This document shows positions 1 through 6,005 of a DNA stretch of 9,157 nucleotides, in pieces. The position numbers were made by a program, and so were the translations under genes. The notes under the pieces were generated by a model. The model did no database searches. It was not told where the DNA came from and worked only from the letters and a program-made list of their open reading frames with translations. This stretch comes from Desulfobulbaceae bacterium. GTDB lineage: Bacteria > Desulfobacterota > Desulfobulbia > Desulfobulbales > Desulfocapsaceae. How positions within the stretch are numbered: position 1 is the first letter of the stretch; each line of letters begins with the position of its first letter. The stretch lies in assembly GCA_030632405.1 (NCBI GenBank), contig DAOVUU010000060.1:1-9157 (forward strand), written 5' to 3'.

Positions 1-578
1 GGGCGGCAGATGGACTGACCAAAGGCTACCAGTATTGAATTGACAGTCAACCAGTGTTTCTCCGGCAGTTTTTTTCGAAGAGCCATCTCGGTTTTTAGCG
101 GAGTGTCAGTGTCTACATATTCCCAAATATTCATTATCCTGTGAACGTGGGTATCAACACATATGGCCGGTTTTTGAAAGGCTACAGTCATTACAAGATT
201 TGCAGTTTTTCTACCTACACCGGGAAGTGTAACGAGTTCTTCTATGGTTTCCGGAACTTTCCCGCCAAAATTTTCAAGGGCTGTGGGGAGCTTTTTTAGA
301 AACCGGGCTTTGTTTCGGTAAAATCCGACCGGATAGATCAGTTTTTCAATGTGCTTTTCGTCCAACCGGGCAAGTGTTTTCCTGTCAGGAGCAACTTTGA
401 AAAGCTTTTTTGAGGCCTGGGCGGTGGCTTCATCCTTAGTTCTGGCAGAGAGGATGGTTGCAACAAGGACCTTGAACGGATCTTTTGTCTGCACAGCGAT
501 TAGATCAACAACAGGGACTTCTTTACCCTCGATCTCTCGTAATACTGTTTCTAAAAGGTCATCTATATCAATATTCAT
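1..578 (-). CDS. nth: Endonuclease III family DNA glycosylase/AP lyase, 3' end cut by window edge
   Basis: Base-excision repair enzyme: endonuclease III removes oxidised pyrimidines and nicks the abasic site. The frame is open from the ATG at 578 to the window edge, giving 192 codons plus two bases. Visible in order: an N-terminal helical part with LSARTKD (residues 43-49), the helix-hairpin-helix LPGVGRKTAN (118-127) carrying the catalytic Lys124, then VDTHVHR (141-147) carrying the catalytic Asp142. Cys191 in QSICRP falls where the first cysteine of the C-terminal 4Fe-4S loop is expected; the other three cysteines lie outside the window. LSARTKD replaces the LSAQATD of E. coli Nth, so this is a divergent branch. 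An in-frame TGA a few codons upstream supports the start, although its ribosome site (AGG) is weak. It lies 62 bp downstream of lysA on the same strand with no clear terminator between them, so readthrough is likely. Confidence 0.92.
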   Translation of the reverse strand, partial: MNIDIDDLLETVLREIEGKEVPVVDLIAVQTKDPFKVLVATILSARTKDEATAQASKKLFKVAPDRKTLARLDEKHIEKLIYPVGFYRNKARFLKKLPTALENFGGKVPETIEELVTLPGVGRKTANLVMTVAFQKPAICVDTHVHRIMNIWEYVDTDTPLKTEMALRKKLPEKHWLTVNSILVAFGQSICR

Positions 579-640
579 ATTTACCTGTAGTATTATGTCA
601 CAGCCTCAGCAGAGTAGACAGGGGGCAGCGGCAGGAAAAA

Positions 641-1900
641 TCATAACGACAGAGAGTCCGCTTCAAAGTTGAGCGTTGCAAAATAATCCTCAGCTTGTTC
701 TTCACGTCTGATGAGCTCAACTTTGCCATCCACTGTCAATAACAGTTCTTTCGGGCGAAGATTACCGTTGTAACTGAAGCCCATCGCATGTCCGTGTGCT
801 CCGGTGTCATGGATGATCAGGATGTCGCCGTCAATAACCACAGGAAGATCCCGCTGGATAGCAAATTTGTCATTATTTTCACAAAGAGAACCAACAACAT
901 CTACAGTTTCCAGTTTTTCTGACTGTTCTTTGCCGAGGACATCAATATGGTGGTAGGCACCGTACAGGGCCGGACGCATCAGTGCACTCATGGTAGCGTC
1001 CACTCCGACATAGGTACGATAGATCTCTTTACGGTTAATTGCGGTGACAACCAGAGCTCCGTGGGGGCCTGTCATAAGACGACCGCTCTCCATGAAAAGA
1101 GCAGGAGTATACCCCTGTTGTTTTTTGAAGTTGTCGAAAAGGGCGGTGATTTCCCGGCCCATATTTTCAAGGTCAAGAGCCGGTACATCGGGTTCATAAG
1201 GTATGCCCATTCCACCGCCGATATTGATAAATTCGAATTCAATATCAAGTTCTGCAGAAACCATGGTGACAAGTTCAAGGAGCATCTGGGCTGTCTGAAC
1301 CATATATTTGTAGTTTAGTTCATTTGAGGCAACCATGGTGTGAATGCCAAAGCGTGTTGCACCCTTGGCCTTTGCTTTCCGGTATGCCTCAATAGCCTGC
1401 TCGTGGCTGACACCGTATTTTGCCTCTAGTGGTTTACCGATTATATCATTGCCAGTACGTCTGCCACCGGGGTTATAGCGAAAAGAGATCAGGTTCGGGA
1501 AACGTGGTACCTTGTCTATCAGGTTGATATCATCCAGGTTAAGAATACAGCCGTTATCCTCTGCAGCCGCCAGAAAAGCCTCCTGGCTGGTGTTGTTGGA
1601 GGTAAACATAATATCTTCTCCATGACTGCCTATTGATCGACAGAGTTGTAACTCTGTAATTGAACTGCAGTCAAAACCAAATCCCATAGACTGCATAATT
1701 TTCAGGATCTTCGGATTGGGTAATGCTTTAACCGCATAAAATTCTTTAAAACTATCAATTCCGGCAAAGGCCTCTTTCAACTGTTTACCTGTTTCACGTA
1801 TACCAGCCTCATCGTATATATGAAAAGGAGTGTGGTAGTGGTCTGCTATCTGTTTAAGTATAGGGCAAAGGTTTTTTTTAAAGGGTTGGGACATTGGCAT
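641..1900 (-). CDS. lysA: Diaminopimelate decarboxylase
   Basis: PLP-dependent fold-type III decarboxylase that converts meso-diaminopimelate to L-lysine, the last step of lysine synthesis in the cytoplasm. The 419 residues match the family's usual length. The PLP lysine is Lys58 in FYAVKALPNP. The phosphate-binding glycines are in INIGGGMG (224-230). MESGRL (268-273) corresponds to the EPGR substrate loop. GSLCENND (335-342) is the cysteine/glutamate motif from the partner subunit, and HDTGAHGHAM (362-371) with YNGNLRP follows near the C terminus. His185 is followed by TMVASNELN rather than the HIGSQ of classical LysA, and CENND replaces CESGD, so this is a variant subgroup. The ATG at 1900 has AAGAGA about 8 bases upstream. 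A second Met is codon 3. The gene starts 12 bp after the Lrp/AsnC-type gene, which suggests cotranscription. Other decarboxylases of the same fold (ornithine/arginine, carboxynorspermidine) fit less well. Confidence 0.93.
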   Translation of the reverse strand: MPMSQPFKKNLCPILKQIADHYHTPFHIYDEAGIRETGKQLKEAFAGIDSFKEFYAVKALPNPKILKIMQSMGFGFDCSSITELQLCRSIGSHGEDIMFTSNNTSQEAFLAAAEDNGCILNLDDINLIDKVPRFPNLISFRYNPGGRRTGNDIIGKPLEAKYGVSHEQAIEAYRKAKAKGATRFGIHTMVASNELNYKYMVQTAQMLLELVTMVSAELDIEFEFINIGGGMGIPYEPDVPALDLENMGREITALFDNFKKQQGYTPALFMESGRLMTGPHGALVVTAINRKEIYRTYVGVDATMSALMRPALYGAYHHIDVLGKEQSEKLETVDVVGSLCENNDKFAIQRDLPVVIDGDILIIHDTGAHGHAMGFSYNGNLRPKELLLTVDGKVELIRREEQAEDYFATLNFEADSLSL

Positions 1901-1912
1901 GGTTATGTTCTC

Positions 1913-2371
1913 TTAGGTTAATGGCTGTATGGGGATTCGACTGGTTTCTTTTGCTGTTGAGAGAACCGTCGACGTTTTTGTTGAAATGACACCGGGGATT
2001 GACTGTATTTTATTGCAAAGGAGTTGACCAAGGCTCTTTGTATCACTGGTTCTGATTTTAATCAGATAACCGTCCTCACCTGCCACAAAATGCACCTCCT
2101 GCACCTCCGGGATATCAGCGAGGGCATCTCCAATATTTGCACTCTCGGTGGATGTAGTTTTAACCGCAATAAAAGCAACTTGAGCACGATCAAACCGTTC
2201 AGGATTTAGCCGTACCTCGTAGCCGTCAATAATACCCTGTTTCTCCATTTTGCGAATACGCTCAAGCACGGCTGAAGGTGCAAGGTTAACCTGTCTGGAA
2301 ACTTCAACGTTGGGTATGCGAGCTTTTTCCTGTAGAATATGCAGGATTCGAAGGCTGATGGAGTCTATCAT
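1913..2371 (-). CDS. Lrp/AsnC family transcriptional regulator
   Basis: Feast/famine-type DNA-binding regulator of 152 residues, the standard length. The N-terminal winged helix-turn-helix spans about residues 4-60 (ILHILQEKARIP, then APSAVLERIRKMEKQGII). The C-terminal RAM effector and oligomerisation domain spans about 65-140, with the VHFVAGEDGYLIKI strand and the IPGVISTKTSTVL strand that typify the family. The ATG at 2371 is preceded by AAAGGA with 8 bases of spacing. It is the first gene of a probable operon with lysA, so it may respond to lysine or another amino acid; that ligand is an inference from context only. A strong promoter and an Lrp-like inverted repeat lie immediately upstream, which suggests autoregulation. 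C-terminal residues after about 140 (TAKETSRIP onward) are a short low-conservation tail. Confidence 0.93.
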   Translation of the reverse strand: MIDSISLRILHILQEKARIPNVEVSRQVNLAPSAVLERIRKMEKQGIIDGYEVRLNPERFDRAQVAFIAVKTTSTESANIGDALADIPEVQEVHFVAGEDGYLIKIRTSDTKSLGQLLCNKIQSIPGVISTKTSTVLSTAKETSRIPIQPLT

Positions 2372-2395
2372 TTGTAATGTCCTTTGTTTTGGGTG

Positions 2396-2424
2396 ATTAT
2401 GTTCATTTTATTTTGGGTTGTCAA
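2396..2424 (-). promoter_or_regulatory. Sigma70-type promoter for the Lrp/AsnC-lysA-nth operon
   Basis: Reading the minus strand, the -35 box is TTGACA (2424-2419, perfect consensus). A 17-bp spacer follows, then the -10 box CATAAT (2401-2396, five of six consensus positions). The predicted transcript start is near 2389, which leaves a leader of roughly 18 bases containing the AAAGGA ribosome site at 2385-2380. This is the clearest promoter in the window. Confidence 0.82.
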
Positions 2425-2437
2425 GAATTTTATTCTG
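2423..2437 (-). promoter_or_regulatory. Candidate Lrp-type operator overlapping the -35 box
   Basis: On the minus strand the 15-mer CAGAATAAAATTCTT contains the perfect inverted repeat AGAAT-AAA-ATTCT. It matches 12 of 15 positions of the E. coli Lrp consensus YAGHAWATTWTDCTR, missing positions 8, 9 and 15. It overlaps the last two bases of the -35 hexamer, so bound protein would be expected to block polymerase. The link to the adjacent regulator is an inference. Confidence 0.5.
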
Positions 2438-2609
2438 TTTGTCAGTTATTAGACAGCACCTGTTTTCTAGAAGGGGAGAGAAGAAACTTGCTGGAAATAT
2501 ATAATGTTTTGATTTGGAAAGCGGAGTAAGTTATAGAGATGGAAATGTTTCATGGTGATCGGCTGGAGCCTGTGAAGTTGATTCTATCAACAGTGAAGGG
2601 GTGGTAGCG
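2438..2609 (+). other. Upstream region of the mannosyltransferase-like gene
   Basis: Non-coding stretch between the leftward Lrp/AsnC promoter and the rightward GT2 gene. A perfect TATAAT lies at 2500-2505, but no acceptable -35 hexamer sits 16-19 bp before it, so a promoter here is only a possibility. A 22-codon open frame starts at the ATG at 2539 and ends at the TAG at 2605-2607, two bases before the GT2 ATG. It has no good ribosome site and is probably chance. No terminator or repeat was seen. Confidence 0.35.
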
Positions 2610-3314
2610 ATGTGTGCAGTCTCTATTATTATTCCAACCTTAAATGAGGCAGAGAATATTGACTATCTGCTGGAACGCGTGTTTCAAGTCAAGCGTTCCT
2701 TCTCCCTTGACTTTGATGTGTTGTTTGTTGACTCAGCTTCTTCCGATGCCACCTGTGAAAAAGTGGCTGCCTGGCAGGAAAGAGAAGATGTTTCCATACT
2801 CAAACGGCAAACTGATGATGGTCTTGCAAAAGCTGTTGTTGCTGCAGCCGGTATTGCAAAAGGGAAGTTTGCAGTAGTAATGGATGCCGATCTCAGTCAC
2901 CCTCCTGAGGTATTACCGGAATTAATCGAACCGCTTCTAGACGGTTCCTGGGATATGGTGATCGGCAGCAGATATACTGCCGGCGGTTCGACACCGGACT
3001 GGCCTGTGAGCAGAAAAATCGGTTCAAAACTGGCAACAATTCCCGCACGACTGTTTACGCACGTGAAAGACCCTCTGGCCGGTTTCTTTGCGGTAGAGTG
3101 TTCCAGGCTGCAAAGGTTGACCGGTTCTATTCGCGGTTTTAAAATAGGTCTGGAAATACTGGCTGCCGGTGGGAGTGAATTACGGGTAAAAGAGGTGCCG
3201 ATTGAGTTTTGTGAGAGGAGTTATGGCGTCTCCAAGATGAGTCGTGGTGTCGTAATGGACTACCTTATGCAGCTTCTGGTTCTGGCAAAAAAGCGGGTGG
3301 GTAGTGGGTGGTAG
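2610..3314 (+). CDS. GT2 family glycosyltransferase, polyprenol-phosphate mannosyltransferase-like (DPM1 type)
   Basis: Probably transfers a sugar, by family analogy mannose, from a nucleotide donor to a polyprenyl phosphate at the cytoplasmic membrane face. The 234 residues form one GT-A domain: the nucleotide-binding strand SIIIPTLNEAENI (5-17), FVDSASSDAT (39-48), the metal-binding DADLSHPP (92-99), VIGSRYTAGG (117-126), DPLAGFFAV (154-162), then VPIEFCERSYGVSKMS near the C terminus, as in DPM1 enzymes. There are no transmembrane helices, so it is the soluble, DPM1-like form without a GtrA-like tail. The first acidic motif reads VDSASSDAT where VDD-S-DGT is common, so one aspartate is missing. 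I chose the ATG at 2610 because AAGGGG ends 8 bases upstream; the in-frame GTG at 2601 would overlap that ribosome site. It stands alone, convergent with fumarase, so its acceptor and pathway are unknown. Confidence 0.85.
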   Translation: MCAVSIIIPTLNEAENIDYLLERVFQVKRSFSLDFDVLFVDSASSDATCEKVAAWQEREDVSILKRQTDDGLAKAVVAAAGIAKGKFAVVMDADLSHPPEVLPELIEPLLDGSWDMVIGSRYTAGGSTPDWPVSRKIGSKLATIPARLFTHVKDPLAGFFAVECSRLQRLTGSIRGFKIGLEILAAGGSELRVKEVPIEFCERSYGVSKMSRGVVMDYLMQLLVLAKKRVGSGW

Positions 3315-3337
3315 TTGGTTCGGGGAACTGAACTTTT
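3313..3337 (+). terminator. Weak candidate rho-independent terminator after the GT2 gene
   Basis: A hairpin pairs 3313-3321 with 3325-3334: nine pairs including one G-U, a single bulged G at 3330, and a three-base GGG loop. It is followed by a short run of four T. It overlaps the GT2 stop and the last codon of the convergent fumarase gene. The T run is short and the stem modest. It has no U tract in the minus direction, so it would serve only the plus strand. Confidence 0.4.
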
Positions 3338-4739
3338 AGTGGTAGTCAAATTTTTGTTTGTCCCAATCTGCAAGTGTTTTCGGATCAAGCAGTCGCTCCA
3401 GTTCCTCATGTGGGATGTCAGTTAACTCTTTTGCCACTTCAATAACCGGTCTCTTTTCTTCCGAGGCTATTTTACCAATTTTTGCTGCCTGGTTGTAGCC
3501 TATGAGCGGATTGAGCGAGGTGACAAGTATCGGATTGAGGGCGAGTGATTGACTGTATATTTCACGATTGATCTTTATTTTCGGAATTGTTTTTTCGGCA
3601 AGGGCTAGTGCGCTTCCCGACAACAGGTCGATGGAGTTTAAAATGTTATGCGCAGCCACGGGCAGCATCGTATTCAACTGAAAATTTCCGCCAAGCCCGG
3701 CGACATGAATTGTTGTATCGTTGCCGATAACCTGAGCCACTGCCATACATACTGCTTCTGGTATTACAGGGTTTATTTTTGCCGGCATGATACTTGAGCC
3801 CGGCTGCAGGGCAGGTAATTTTATTTCAGAAAGTCCTGAAAGAGGACCCGAATTCATCCAGCGCAGGTCGTTTGCGATTTTACTTAAGGCTATACCGGTA
3901 GTTTTGAGTACACCAGAGTGTTCAACGACAGTGTCCAGACTACTGATACCTTTATAGAAGGATGAGGTGAGAGAGAAGGTAATGGAGGTTTTTTTGTTTA
4001 ATCTGGTAATAGCTTTATCGGGAAAATCGGGGTGACAGTTGACTCCACTACCTACAGCTGTACCTCCCAGTGGCAGCTTGCGCAGTCTTACAAGTGAATC
4101 TTCAAGGCGTTCGCAGGATTCATTGATCTGGGCTGCCCAACCTTCAAGTTCAGCATGCAGCCTTATGGGAAGGGCATCCATGAGATGGGTCCTTCCGGTT
4201 TTTATTACATCACTGTTATTTCGGGCAAATTGCAGAATTTCATCTGTGAGCAGTTTAAGTGCGGGCAGTAACTGTCCTTCCGTTTCTATAACTGAGGCAA
4301 TTTGCAGGGCGGAGGGAATGACATCATTGCTGCTCTGGCCAAGGTTTACATGATCGTTTGCGGAAAGCTCAATTCCCCTGCGGCGAGCTAAACCACAGAT
4401 CACCTCATTGACATTCATGTTGGTACTGGTTCCGGACCCCGTTTGAAACACAGAAACGGGGAACTCTTCCACCGGTTTATCGGCGAGTAACTCAGTTACA
4501 CTGTCTGCGATAGCGTGAGACAAAGCGTCGGGGAGAAGACCAAGCTCATTGTTGGTTCTGGCTGCAGCCTGTTTGATAAAAAGTATTGCCCGGATAAAGG
4601 ACCAGGGAAGGGTTTGTCGGGAAATTGTAAAATTTTCAACAGCACGCTGGGTTTGGGCGCCATAGAGTGCCTGGGAGGGGACCCGGACATCGCCCATACT
4701 GTCAGTTTCGATTCTATAGTGAGTGCTGGTTTGGTCCAT
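3336..4739 (-). CDS. fumC: Class II fumarate hydratase
   Basis: Cytoplasmic iron-independent fumarase interconverting fumarate and malate (TCA cycle). From the ATG at 4739 it is 467 residues. Signatures in order: DSMGDVRVP and YGAQTQR near the N terminus, GSGTSTNMNVNEV (101-113), GQSSND (134-139), TGRTHLMDA (181-189) with the active-site His185, and the mobile catalytic loop GSSIMPAKIN (314-323) with the serine base. GNFQLN (351-356) and the C-terminal SLNPLIGY follow. The loop continues as NPVIPE, seen in aspartases but also in some fumarases. GRTHLMDA and GNF-LN favour fumarase over aspartate ammonia-lyase. The GTG at 4769 would add ten residues (start MIGRGYLGCI) that match nothing in the family and lacks a ribosome site. 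The ATG at 4739 has TTGGGG about 8 bases upstream. It lies 56 bp downstream of desulfoferrodoxin on the same strand, with a strong hairpin between. Being Fe-S-free, this class tolerates oxygen and superoxide, which suits the neighbour. Confidence 0.93.
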   Translation of the reverse strand: MDQTSTHYRIETDSMGDVRVPSQALYGAQTQRAVENFTISRQTLPWSFIRAILFIKQAAARTNNELGLLPDALSHAIADSVTELLADKPVEEFPVSVFQTGSGTSTNMNVNEVICGLARRRGIELSANDHVNLGQSSNDVIPSALQIASVIETEGQLLPALKLLTDEILQFARNNSDVIKTGRTHLMDALPIRLHAELEGWAAQINESCERLEDSLVRLRKLPLGGTAVGSGVNCHPDFPDKAITRLNKKTSITFSLTSSFYKGISSLDTVVEHSGVLKTTGIALSKIANDLRWMNSGPLSGLSEIKLPALQPGSSIMPAKINPVIPEAVCMAVAQVIGNDTTIHVAGLGGNFQLNTMLPVAAHNILNSIDLLSGSALALAEKTIPKIKINREIYSQSLALNPILVTSLNPLIGYNQAAKIGKIASEEKRPVIEVAKELTDIPHEELERLLDPKTLADWDKQKFDYH

Positions 4740-4754
4740 GATGCACCCCAAGTA

Positions 4755-4788
4755 TCCCCTGCCGATCACCTTATGGTTGGGCAGGGGA
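4755..4788 (-). repeat. Perfect 9-bp inverted repeat between desulfoferrodoxin and fumarase genes
   Basis: TCCCCTGCC (4755-4763) and GGCAGGGGA (4780-4788) are perfectly complementary and GC-rich, with a 16-base loop that contains a small inner ACC-TTAT-GGT stem. It starts 8 bases after the desulfoferrodoxin stop codon and ends 15 bases before the fumarase ATG. No T tract follows on either strand, so it is not a standard terminator. A transcript-processing, stabilising or translation-control role is possible. Confidence 0.7.
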
Positions 4789-4795
4789 CGGATTA

Positions 4796-5170
4796 CTATG
4801 CTTTCCAGAGTCCGTGGAGGTTGCAGTAGGCTCGTGCAGATACTTCACCCTCAACCCCGGGGAAATAGGCTGTCGGTTTATCCGAGGGATTCAGGAATTG
4901 ACGATATACGGTATCACCGGCAATAAGCTCAATCCATTCAATATAGTGGTCGTCCGCCATTGGGTGGTCAACCGAACCTACGGATACCTGCCAGCCGTCA
5001 TCTTTTTTCTCAAGAACAGGTACATGCTTTTCTACCGCAGCATCGGTCGTGTTTTCATTCTGCTTGACCATCTGCTGACCACAGCACATCAAATCAGCTG
5101 CTCCACCTGTGAGAACTTCGACGATGTTTCCGCATAATTCACATTTATAAACTGCCATCTTTTCTGCCAT
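4796..5170 (-). CDS. dfx: Desulfoferrodoxin, two-iron superoxide reductase
   Basis: Reduces superoxide to hydrogen peroxide in the cytoplasm without releasing O2, usually taking electrons from rubredoxin. The 124 residues have two domains. The N-terminal desulforedoxin-like domain has Cys10, Cys13, Cys29 and Cys30 for the FeCys4 centre I. The C-terminal catalytic domain has Glu47-Lys48-His49, His69 (DHPM), His75 (DHYIEW), Cys116 and His119 (YCNLHGLW) for the FeHis4Cys centre II. These numbers coincide with those of the characterised Desulfoarculus baarsii enzyme, which supports the ATG at 5170. A longer frame opens at 5251, but its extra 27 residues resemble nothing and skip the strong AGGAGG at 5183-5178. 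No key residue is missing. It is transcribed away from the cytochrome oxidase operon and precedes fumarase on the same strand, which suggests a local oxygen-tolerance cluster. I could not identify its promoter with confidence. Confidence 0.97.
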   Translation of the reverse strand: MAEKMAVYKCELCGNIVEVLTGGAADLMCCGQQMVKQNENTTDAAVEKHVPVLEKKDDGWQVSVGSVDHPMADDHYIEWIELIAGDTVYRQFLNPSDKPTAYFPGVEGEVSARAYCNLHGLWKA

Positions 5171-5177
5171 TATACTT

Positions 5178-5183
5178 CCTCCT
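5178..5183 (-). promoter_or_regulatory. Ribosome binding site that fixes the desulfoferrodoxin start
   Basis: A perfect AGGAGG on the minus strand, 7 bases before the ATG at 5170. It rules against the upstream in-frame start at 5251. Confidence 0.9.
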
Positions 5184-5306
5184 GTTAGGATAAGTGGGAG
5201 TTGAGCAAATATCGCTCTGTTTTTCTGCTTGTTACTCTTTATAGTAGTCAACAGAGTGGACAGTAATCATGGTTCAGGTAAAATTCAATTTAATTATATG
5301 GGAATA

Positions 5307-5319
5307 ACTATTAAATAGT
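5307..5319. repeat. 13-bp dyad in the divergent desulfoferrodoxin/DOMON region
   Basis: ACTATTAAATAGT is a perfect 6-bp inverted repeat around one central base. It sits in the AT-rich 272-bp region (5171-5442) between two divergent genes, about 40 bp upstream of the candidate oxidase-operon promoter. A minus-strand TATAAT (5298-5293) lies just beside it, without a recognisable -35. It could be an operator for a dimeric regulator, but it does not clearly match PerR, Fur or FNR sites. In such AT-rich DNA a dyad of this size may be chance. I see no gene in 5171-5442. Confidence 0.4.
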
Positions 5320-5379
5320 ATTAATTCGCAAAAAACATTCAAATGCCTCATTTAGAACCTTTTCTTGCTCGAGGTTGTG

Positions 5380-5388
5380 TGATACTAT
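5380..5388 (+). promoter_or_regulatory. Candidate extended -10 promoter for the DOMON-SCO-cox operon
   Basis: TGATACTAT fits the extended -10 pattern TGnTATAAT, with four of six hexamer matches (TACTAT). Only a weak T-rich -35 (TTTTCT, 5360-5365) sits 17 bp upstream, as is common for extended -10 promoters. Transcription would begin near 5395, leaving a leader of about 48 bases before the ATG at 5443. Confidence 0.45.
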
Positions 5389-5442
5389 GTGCCATTTAGT
5401 GGAGACGAAATAAATATATTAATAAATTCAAAGGGAGTAGTC

Positions 5443-5985
5443 ATGAAAACTAAAAGAATAATCAGCCTGTTTTGCGTCTTCAGTATTCTGCTTGCAGGGA
5501 TCGTTTCAGGAGCAAGTGCTGCAGACTATGAACATGAAGTAAAAGTTAAGAAGGTAACTTTTGCCTGGAAGATTGATGGCGATACGCTTGCAGCCAAGAT
5601 TTCTGCTCAAACAAAAGGCTGGGTAGGAATAGGTTTTAATCCGAGCGAAAAAATGAAGGGTGCTGATTTCATTCTGGGTTATGTAAAAAAAGGTAAAGCT
5701 AAGATAATCGATGAATATGGGGTTGATAAAACCAAACATTCATCGGATAAGAAACTGGGTGGAACGGCAGATGCTATACTGGTAGCTGGAACAGAAAAAG
5801 ATGGAATCACCACAATAGAGTTCACGATTCCGCTCAAATCGGCTGATAAAAATGATGCAGTTTTTGACGTAAACGGTGATACAGTCGTTTTACTTGCTTA
5901 CGGCCCGGATCGTGACAGTTTTAAAACCAAACATAAATTCAGGACGGCTCTTACAGTTAATCTGGCAACAGGCGCTTCTAAATAA
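5443..5985 (+). CDS. Secreted DOMON-domain protein, possible heme b-binding periplasmic protein
   Basis: 180 residues. A Sec signal peptide spans about 1-26 (MKTKR, hydrophobic ISLFCVFSILLAGIV, cleavage near ASA-AD), so it acts outside the cytoplasm. The rest is one DOMON beta-sandwich: FAWKIDGDTL (40-49), KGWVGIGFNPS (58-68), MKGADFILGYV (71-81), then IIDEYG, LGGTADAILVAG, TTIEFTIPL and a C-terminal HKFRTALTV strand. DOMON domains bind heme or sugars. In cellobiose dehydrogenase's cytochrome domain a Met and a His ligate heme b. Met71 and His164 fall at plausible equivalent positions, with His99 an alternative, but this is an inference. There is no CXXCH, so it is not a c-type cytochrome. 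I chose the ATG at 5443, with AAGGGAG 5 bases upstream, over an in-frame GTG at 5389 that precedes the ribosome site. It leads a packed operon with SCO (20 bp) and oxidase subunits, which suggests a job in electron delivery or oxidase assembly. Confidence 0.82.
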   Translation: MKTKRIISLFCVFSILLAGIVSGASAADYEHEVKVKKVTFAWKIDGDTLAAKISAQTKGWVGIGFNPSEKMKGADFILGYVKKGKAKIIDEYGVDKTKHSSDKKLGGTADAILVAGTEKDGITTIEFTIPLKSADKNDAVFDVNGDTVVLLAYGPDRDSFKTKHKFRTALTVNLATGASK

Positions 5986-6005
5986 TACAAGTGAAAGAGA
6001 ATAGT

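Noticed and set aside
349..672. 107-codon plus-strand open frame at the left end
   Set aside because: It lies antisense to the endonuclease III gene, which carries recognisable catalytic motifs. The plus-strand product has no family features.
947..1318. 123-codon plus-strand open frame
   Set aside because: Shadow of lysA on the opposite strand; lysA has clear PLP-enzyme motifs across this stretch.
3336..4739. Aspartate ammonia-lyase instead of fumarase, because the catalytic loop reads PAKINPVIPE
   Set aside because: GRTHLMDA and GNFQLN fit class II fumarases, and NPV-PE also occurs in some fumarases.
4740..4769. Longer fumarase starting at the GTG at 4769
   Set aside because: That GTG lies in the loop of the hairpin and has no ribosome site. 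The added residues have no counterpart in the family, and the ATG at 4739 gives the expected length.
4755..4788. Intrinsic terminator between desulfoferrodoxin and fumarase
   Set aside because: The stem is strong, but no T run follows on either strand. I recorded it only as an inverted repeat.
4515..5137. Several plus-strand open frames of 67-107 codons
   Set aside because: They lie antisense to fumC and desulfoferrodoxin, show no ribosome sites, and give low-complexity products.
5171..5251. N-terminal extension of desulfoferrodoxin from the in-frame start at 5251
   Set aside because: The AGGAGG at 5183-5178 and exact agreement of residue numbering with characterised desulfoferrodoxins place the start at 5170.
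5246..5251. TTGACT on the minus strand as a -35 box for desulfoferrodoxin
   Set aside because: No acceptable -10 hexamer lies 16-18 bp downstream, so no promoter was called.
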